Shown: one piece after another, positions 59,100-64,000 of the stretch
Numbering within the stretch: position 1 is the stretch's first letter
Layout: each line of letters begins with the position of its first letter
Assembly: GCA_964531455.1 (NCBI GenBank)
Contig: CAZHFZ010000002.1
Location: forward strand, 1-64,000
Source of the DNA: Ga0077527 sp964531455
Lineage (GTDB): Bacteria; Pseudomonadota; Gammaproteobacteria; Burkholderiales; SG8-41
DNA length: 64,000 nt
Direction: 5' to 3'
Notes under the pieces: generated by a model
Told to the model about the DNA's origin: nothing
The model's database searches: none
The model's input: the letters and a program-made list of their open reading frames with translations, nothing else
Position numbers and translations under genes: made by a program

Positions 59100-59693
59100 A
59101 TGGATCCGCTGTCACTGGCATTGATTACCGGACTGGGCTGGACCAGCGGAATACGCTTCTACGCGGTGCTGTTTCTGCTGGGCATCCTGCATCGCAGCGG
59201 ACTGCACATGCTTCCGGCCAGCCTTGAGGTGCTGGCGCATCCATGGGTCATCGCGGTATCCGGACTGCTATGCATCACAGAATTTCTTGCTGACAAAATT
59301 CCCGGCGTGGATTCGCTGTGGGATGCCGTGCATACCTTCATCCGCATTCCCGGCGGCGCGCTCCTGGCCGCTGCAGCGGTCATGGACAGCGACCCCGGGC
59401 TTGCACTGGCGGCCGGCCTGCTCGGCGGCACCGTTGCAGCTGGCGCGCATTTCACCAAAGCCGGCAGTCGAGCGCTGATCAACCTGTCTCCGGAACCATT
59501 CAGTAACTGGGCCGCGTCGTTGACCGAAGATGTCGCGACCGTTGCAGCACTGTGGACCCTGCTCAAATATCCGCTGGTGTTCCTCGGTTTGCTGGCGCTA
59601 TTCATGTTGATTGCCGCATGGCTGCTGCCCAGGCTGTGGCGCGGTTTGCGGCAACTGGCCTCGGGTTTCAATCGAAACCCGGGGCGCCCCTGA
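59100..59693 (+). CDS. DUF4126 membrane protein
   Basis: A 197-residue protein with several hydrophobic segments. DPLSLALITGLGWTSGIRFYAVLFLLGI at the start, FLADKIPGVDSLWDAVHTFIRIPGGALLAAAAV in the middle and TLLKYPLVFLGLLALFMLIAAWLLPRLW at the end match the DUF4126 family. The function is unknown. It follows the MFS gene by 11 nt on one transcript. Confidence 0.87.
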   Translation: MDPLSLALITGLGWTSGIRFYAVLFLLGILHRSGLHMLPASLEVLAHPWVIAVSGLLCITEFLADKIPGVDSLWDAVHTFIRIPGGALLAAAAVMDSDPGLALAAGLLGGTVAAGAHFTKAGSRALINLSPEPFSNWAASLTEDVATVAALWTLLKYPLVFLGLLALFMLIAAWLLPRLWRGLRQLASGFNRNPGRP

Positions 59694-59722
59694 AAAGCCG
59701 CCTAAGCTGCCAGCACGATCGC

Positions 59723-60397
59723 TCAGTACAGCCGGGGCTCAAACGGCAACCGGCGACCCACGAGCGCTTCCAGCATCTGCAGTTCAAGGTCGGTATGGTT
59801 TACGACAGGCGCCACCTCGAGCATGCGCGGCATACCCTTGCCGTAAATGTAGCGCGGCTGGTCATGCTGTTTTGTACGCACCGTTTCTGCGGCTTGCGGC
59901 TCATCCACCGGGGTCAGAACCGCCTCGCCGTAACAGGTGCAGGCATAAGTGCGCCGCGCCTCGGCCTCGACATAAATGCCGGTGCCACGAATGCCGATGG
60001 TTGCCGTTCCAGTGCGAATCTCGCGCCGGCGACCGGACTCAAACACCGAAAGCAAGGCACCTGTCACCAGTCGCAATACGGTAACCGCGCCCTGCGCAGC
60101 GGACGAACCGAACTCGACACGGCTGTCGGCGCGAACCAGAAAAGCGTCCTTCTCGACAACCACCACCAGTTCAGCGCCCTTGCCGGTAATCACAACATCG
60201 CCCGGCGCAATTCGTTGCCCGCGCTCCGCCGGTTTGCCGTTGATGCGCACATCGCCTTTGATCTGGGCGATACCCGGCGGCAGGGTACCCGCCGCCAATG
60301 CGGCGCGCAGCTTGAACATGCCCGCGGCAACCATTGCGGTGGCAGCAACCCCGCGCAACCAGGCACGACGCCCCGTCTTCTGTCCGGCTTGCTTCAT
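59723..60397 (-). CDS. FecR-domain protein with Tat-type signal
   Basis: A 224-residue protein if started at ATG 60397 (GGGGA upstream). The N-terminus KTGRRAWLRGVAATAMVAAG fits a twin-arginine signal (RR-x-W-L-R). The mature part starts GIAQIKGDVRINGKPAERGQRIAPGDVVITG and has a FecR-type beta domain (RLVTGALLSVFESGRRREIRTGTATIGIRGTGIYVEA). Two Cys in TYACTCYGEAVL may bind metal or form a disulfide. Such stand-alone FecR proteins lack the membrane helix of the anti-sigma FecR. The function is unknown. Confidence 0.85.
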   Translation of the reverse strand: MKQAGQKTGRRAWLRGVAATAMVAAGMFKLRAALAAGTLPPGIAQIKGDVRINGKPAERGQRIAPGDVVITGKGAELVVVVEKDAFLVRADSRVEFGSSAAQGAVTVLRLVTGALLSVFESGRRREIRTGTATIGIRGTGIYVEAEARRTYACTCYGEAVLTPVDEPQAAETVRTKQHDQPRYIYGKGMPRMLEVAPVVNHTDLELQMLEALVGRRLPFEPRLY

Positions 60398-60455
60398 TGA
60401 TGGATTCCCCGTTGAGCCGCTGGATGCGGCGATGGCCATCGGCGCACGCTGTGAA

Positions 60456-60683
60456 TTATTTTTTCTTCATCAAAAACGTGAACTCTTTCCCGACAGTCTC
60501 CGAGGACAGGAGATCATTGCCGGTCTGCCTTGCAAAAGCCTGAAAATCCTTCACCGACCCCGGATCTGTCGCCATGATCTTCAACACCTGGCCGGAAGTC
60601 ATGTCCGTCAATGCCTTCTTGGTACGCAGGATGGGCAGCGGGCAGTTCAGGCCGCGCGCGTCTAGCTCCTTGTCGAACTGCAT
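60456..60683 (-). CDS. TusA/SirA-family sulfur carrier protein
   Basis: A 75-residue protein. The persulfide-carrying Cys lies in ELDARGLNCPLPILRTKKAL, the TusA signature; the end VGKEFTFLMKKK completes the small alpha/beta fold. TusA relays sulfur for tRNA thiolation, molybdenum cofactor or sulfur oxidation; stand-alone homologues are many, so the exact role is open. The start at 60683 has GCGAGG before it. moaC, a molybdenum cofactor gene, is 3 kb away. Confidence 0.88.
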   Translation of the reverse strand: MQFDKELDARGLNCPLPILRTKKALTDMTSGQVLKIMATDPGSVKDFQAFARQTGNDLLSSETVGKEFTFLMKKK

Positions 60684-60825
60684 CTGTGAACCTCGCTTTT
60701 CTGAAAAATGATCCGGGTGCAAATATCAATATACGGTCTGTGCCGTGGCATCTCAAGGCATGGCTTACGGACACCAAGCATCCGTGAACCGCGGGAACGG
60801 ATTATATAGCTGCTGGCGGCAGAGC

Positions 60826-62175
60826 CTAGAAAACGCTGACGTTGCTGTCTGCCAGCAACCTTGACAGGCGCAGGTTGGCCGCAGAAAGCCTGTCGACCAG
60901 CAGTTCGAGGAAGGCCCCGTTGAAATGATGACGACACAGCTCCGAGGCTCGCGGCAGGGTCTCCGCACGGATTTCGATGACCACCACATCGGAGTTCGCA
61001 ACAACACTGGCCGAACGCTGGAACTTGTGTTTGCCGAGATAGGCCATCTCGCCAAAACACTCGCCGGCCTTCAATACCGTGAGCAGCTTGTCCTGCTTGC
61101 GTACCTCGACATTACCGTCGGCGAGAATAAAAAAGGACGAGCCAATATCCCCTTCCTGGATCAGCACCGAAGAAGCGGGTAGCCGCTGCCATTTCGCAAG
61201 CCGCAGCACCTCCCAAAGCTCAACATCCGTGAATTCCCGGAAAAATTCGAGGCGGCGCAAGGTATCGAATTTCTCAGCCTCCGGCATGCTGTCCGGCGCC
61301 TTCGAACGTGAACCGCCAAGCGCTTCAACCAGATCGCCGGCAAGATCACCCCAGGTCTGATAACGCTCCGCAGTACCCTTGCTGAGCATGCGCAGAACTA
61401 TGGCATCAATGCGCGAGGACAGCTCTGCGCGAAAACGGCTGGGAGGCGGCGGCTCCACGTTGATGATCTGGTAAATGATGCTGTAATTGTTGGTGCCGAT
61501 AAACGGCAACCGCCCGGTCAGCATCTGATAAAAAACCACGCCCAGCGAAAAAATATCCGTCTGGTAGGTCAGCGGCTGTTCACGCACCTGCTCCGGCGAC
61601 ATATACGCCGGCGATCCAATGCCGGAAATTTGCGTGGTATCACTCGTTGTGTTCAGCGCCGCGCCGAAATCGGAGATCTTGATGTCGGCCTCTCCGGACA
61701 GCAGGATATTCGCGGGTTTGATGTCACGATGAATGACACCCTCACGGGCGGCGTAATCCAGCGCTCTGGCGCACTTGTAGATGATCTCAAGCACCCGCGG
61801 CAGCGGCAGCAGGTGTTCAATCTGGGTATAACGCTCAAGGGTTGATCCGTTCACATACTCCATCACGATGTAACTCGCCGAGTCTTCCGCGACGGCATCG
61901 TAAATGGCAACGATGTGGGGGTGCGCCAGTTTCCCGGCAAGCGATGCTTCGGTGACAAAGAGCTTGCGATAGCGCCTGCCCTGCTCGTCATCTCCGAGGA
62001 CTTCGGGATAAACAACCTTTAAAGCGACTTCCCTGTCCTGAAAAGGATCATAAGCCTTGTAAACCACGCTTGTTGCGCCACGCCCGAGCTCACCGAAGAT
62101 TACATACTTGCCGATCCGGCGTGCCTCATCAGGCGCCGGACCCTGCGCCTGTCCGGATTCGCGAGGATCACTCAT
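60826..62175 (-). CDS. Ser/Thr protein kinase with C-terminal cyclic-nucleotide-binding domain
   Basis: A 449-residue cytoplasmic protein. Kinase domain about 22-280: Gly loop LGRGATSVVYK (30-40), Lys53 in VALKVV, catalytic HRDIKPAN (149-156) and DFG (169-171), then GSPAYMSPEQV. All catalytic residues are present. Residues about 310-430 form a Crp-like cNMP-binding domain (LIQEGDIGSSFFILADGNVEVRK, AGECFGEMAYLG), in which FGEMAYL is the phosphate-binding cassette, here without the usual Arg right after, so ligand binding is uncertain. No membrane segment is seen. Fusion of a Hanks kinase with this sensor suggests control by a small ligand or by protein contact. Confidence 0.92.
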   Translation of the reverse strand: MSDPRESGQAQGPAPDEARRIGKYVIFGELGRGATSVVYKAYDPFQDREVALKVVYPEVLGDDEQGRRYRKLFVTEASLAGKLAHPHIVAIYDAVAEDSASYIVMEYVNGSTLERYTQIEHLLPLPRVLEIIYKCARALDYAAREGVIHRDIKPANILLSGEADIKISDFGAALNTTSDTTQISGIGSPAYMSPEQVREQPLTYQTDIFSLGVVFYQMLTGRLPFIGTNNYSIIYQIINVEPPPPSRFRAELSSRIDAIVLRMLSKGTAERYQTWGDLAGDLVEALGGSRSKAPDSMPEAEKFDTLRRLEFFREFTDVELWEVLRLAKWQRLPASSVLIQEGDIGSSFFILADGNVEVRKQDKLLTVLKAGECFGEMAYLGKHKFQRSASVVANSDVVVIEIRAETLPRASELCRHHFNGAFLELLVDRLSAANLRLSRLLADSNVSVF

Positions 62176-62215
62176 GGGCAAAAAATACCACCAAACGGGC
62201 GCTGCTGCTCTGCTC

Positions 62216-63637
62216 TCAGCGCTTGCGCTCCTGCTCAGCCACTGCACGACGCAGTTCGCGCAATCGGGCCTCGATTGCGGACATTTGATAAAAATCGCCC
62301 TGGCCGCTCTTCAAGGCCAACTGAAACTGCTCCATCGCAGCGCCCAACTGGCCTGAACGGGCAAACGCCTCGCCCTGTGCCCGGTGCTGCAACAGGCGAT
62401 TGCCTTGCGCCGCATAGGCCTGCGCCTGCAACTGGTAAAGACGCCCCTCATCCGGCTGAAGCTGCAAGCGTGCATCTATGAGCTGCAACGCTTCTGCCGG
62501 TTGATTGAGGCGCAGCAATTGCTCAACTTGACCGAAAAACAGTGCGCGCTGGTTGGGATAGGTTTTCCGTGCAGCCTGATAGCAGGCCAGCGCCTCGGAG
62601 GCGTCTCCCGCAGCATCGGAAATTCGACAGGCCAGGCTCTCGATGATGGGGCTGGCCGTTTTTCTCAAAGGCACAAGCTCGAGCTTTGCACGGGCATAGT
62701 CGCGGGCGCGAACCAGACTTACAACGAGTCCGTAACGGGTGGCCGTCTCCGACAGGAATTTCCGTTCCCCCAGACTGGATTCGAAAAAAGCGACAGCCTC
62801 GCGCGGACTATCGTTTTCAGCACGCAGCTTGGCACGGATCAACTGGAATTCAAGGGTGTCAGGAATCTGCCGATAAGGCATTTTTTCGACACGTCCCTGA
62901 ATGTCGCCGATACGCTCGAAAGTCAGCGGGTGCGTGCGCAGGTATGCAGGAGCGCCCCCCTCATAGACCCGGGTTGCCCGCTGCAGACGCTCAAAAAACG
63001 CCGCCATGCCGCGCGGATCAAATCCGGCGCTCTCCAGAATCTGCACACCCACACGATCGGCCTCACGCTCGTTATCGCGGGAAAAGTTGAGCTGACTTTG
63101 CATCACGCCGGCCTGACCGAAGGCCATCGCCGCTTCGGCCACTTGGGAATTGGACCGCGCGGCGAGTATCGCTACAGCCATTGCGGCAAGCGACATCAAC
63201 TGACTCTGGCCCTGCTGGCTGATCATGCGCGCAATGTGGCGTTGCGTAACGTGCGCGATCTCATGGGCCACAACACCTGCGACTTCGGATTCGCTTTGCG
63301 CCGCAAGCAGCAATCCGCTATGGATTCCGATGAACCCCCCGGGCAACGCGAAGGCATTGATCTGCGGATCGCGCACAACGAAAAACTCGAACTCCTGCCT
63401 GGCGGCATCACTCCGGGCCGTCAGCCTGGTACCCAGACTGTTGACGTAATCAGCCACTTCGGGATCATCGAGGTAAGCGGGGTCACGGCGGATATCGCGC
63501 ATGATGCGTTCGCCCAGCCGCCGCTCGTCGGCCGGAGAAATCGTAGCGCCTGAAACATCGCCGAGCTCGGGCAGTGCCTGAGCCAGCACACGGGGCACAC
63601 AGAGCAGGATCAATATCACGATAAGGCGCTGGATCAT
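62216..63637 (-). CDS. M48 metallopeptidase with TPR repeats (BepA-like)
   Basis: A 473-residue periplasmic protein with a signal peptide (LIVILILLCVPRVLAQA). Zinc site HEIAH at 125-129 with the third ligand in NEREADRVGVQIL. The C-terminal half consists of TPR-like repeats (SEALACYQAARKTYPNQRALFFGQVEQLLRLNQPAEALQLIDARL, AAMEQFQLALKSGQ). This layout is that of BepA/YfgC, which assists or degrades outer membrane proteins such as LptD. The name is by architecture only. It is divergent from moaC. Confidence 0.9.
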   Translation of the reverse strand: MIQRLIVILILLCVPRVLAQALPELGDVSGATISPADERRLGERIMRDIRRDPAYLDDPEVADYVNSLGTRLTARSDAARQEFEFFVVRDPQINAFALPGGFIGIHSGLLLAAQSESEVAGVVAHEIAHVTQRHIARMISQQGQSQLMSLAAMAVAILAARSNSQVAEAAMAFGQAGVMQSQLNFSRDNEREADRVGVQILESAGFDPRGMAAFFERLQRATRVYEGGAPAYLRTHPLTFERIGDIQGRVEKMPYRQIPDTLEFQLIRAKLRAENDSPREAVAFFESSLGERKFLSETATRYGLVVSLVRARDYARAKLELVPLRKTASPIIESLACRISDAAGDASEALACYQAARKTYPNQRALFFGQVEQLLRLNQPAEALQLIDARLQLQPDEGRLYQLQAQAYAAQGNRLLQHRAQGEAFARSGQLGAAMEQFQLALKSGQGDFYQMSAIEARLRELRRAVAEQERKR

Positions 63638-63672
63638 GATGCTATGATAAATCCGTCAGTCAGGAGTTCCCA

Positions 63673-64000
63673 ATGAAAAAACAATCCGTTACACCAAACT
63701 TAACGCATTTCGACACACACGGGCAGGCCTGGATGGTTGATGTCTCCGGCAAAGCCGAAACACTGCGGCTCGCACGCGCCAGTGGACGTATCGTCATGCA
63801 GCCTGCAACACTGCGCCACATCATCGCCGGATCAGCCAAAAAGGGCGATGTGCTCGGCGTTGCCCGAATCGCCGGCATACAAGCTGCAAAGCAAACATCT
63901 ACGTTAATACCGTTATGCCATCCGCTGGCCTTGACCCGGGTGGAGCTTGAATTCCGCATCTCGCGTCGGAATCATGCGGTGACCTGCGTGGCCACCGCCG
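63673..64000 (+). CDS. moaC: Cyclic pyranopterin monophosphate synthase MoaC, 5' part
   Basis: ATG 63673 follows a caggag ribosome site. The visible 109 residues start MKKQSVTPNLTHFDTHGQAWMVDVSGK and contain ARASGRIVMQPATLRHII and the active-site LIPLCHPLALTRVE, typical of MoaC. It forms the pyranopterin ring in molybdenum cofactor synthesis with MoaA. The frame continues past the window edge. Confidence 0.95.
   Translation, partial: MKKQSVTPNLTHFDTHGQAWMVDVSGKAETLRLARASGRIVMQPATLRHIIAGSAKKGDVLGVARIAGIQAAKQTSTLIPLCHPLALTRVELEFRISRRNHAVTCVATA

Overview
The window looks like a scaffold from a GC-rich betaproteobacterium (draft or metagenome assembly, since one run of 100 Ns interrupts it at 10111-10210). 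The placement rests on recognisable family content and gene order: Bug/TctC binding protein, PhaM-type granule protein, class Ia nrdAB, pilSR, ispB | rplU-rpmA-obgE-proB, rppH | proS, psd-pssA-leuA, ilvI-ilvH-ilvC, the sigma factor/DUF3619/DUF3106/RDD cluster, and lptFG | pepA-holC-valS. No mobile element, rRNA or CRISPR array was seen. One tRNA (Pro, CGG) is present.

Layout. 1-10374: the 5' part of a malic enzyme gene (minus strand), then a plus-strand accessory catabolic block: SDR-fold protein, aminotransferase, alpha/beta hydrolase, M20 amidohydrolase, Bug solute-binding protein, AtzH-like protein, prolyl iminopeptidase, FAH-family hydrolase and a TauD-type dioxygenase cut by the assembly gap. 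A decayed Bug gene lies just upstream. 10404-14758 (minus): PhaM, a cyclophilin-like protein, a lytic transglycosylase, and an ECF sigma/anti-sigma-like operon. 14952-18038 (plus): an uncharacterised protein, threonine aldolase and a secreted M20 peptidase. 18428-28561 (minus): histone-H1-like protein, DUF2442, nrdB, nrdA, ampD, pilR, pilS and small genes. 28630-41424: tRNA-Pro and ispB facing rplU-rpmA-obgE-proB; CNP1-like protein; a DUF3501/Fe-S protein/rubrerythrin operon; rppH; an aminopropyltransferase-like protein; proS; a second lytic transglycosylase; wrbA and small membrane proteins. 41459-48120 (minus): branched-chain amino acid genes (leuA; ilvC, ilvH, ilvI) interleaved with phospholipid genes (pssA, psd). 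48374-64000: sigma-factor cluster, lptGF, pepA, holC, valS, an MFS exporter, DUF4126, FecR-domain protein, TusA-like protein, a kinase fused to a cyclic-nucleotide-binding domain, an M48 protease, and the start of moaC.

Most distinctive signals. (1) The nrdA promoter and the promoter of the lytic transglycosylase at 11105-11872 share the same base-for-base geometry: TTGCG(A/G)-17 bp-TAGAAT, then 21 bp, then a 16-bp palindrome fitting the NrdR box, with a weaker box one 31-bp step away over the -10. This suggests that a peptidoglycan-cleaving enzyme is co-regulated with dNTP synthesis. (2) A Leu-rich, apparently leaderless 28-codon leader peptide precedes leuA. (3) Two mutually exclusive hairpins lie in the 5' UTR of ilvI. 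(4) An upstream protein module is fused in frame to valS, with a TATAAT just before the ValRS start. (5) The conserved N-terminus of the sigma factor at 48374 can only be reached from a CTG start. (6) The SDR of the catabolic block lacks the usual YxxxK catalytic pair.
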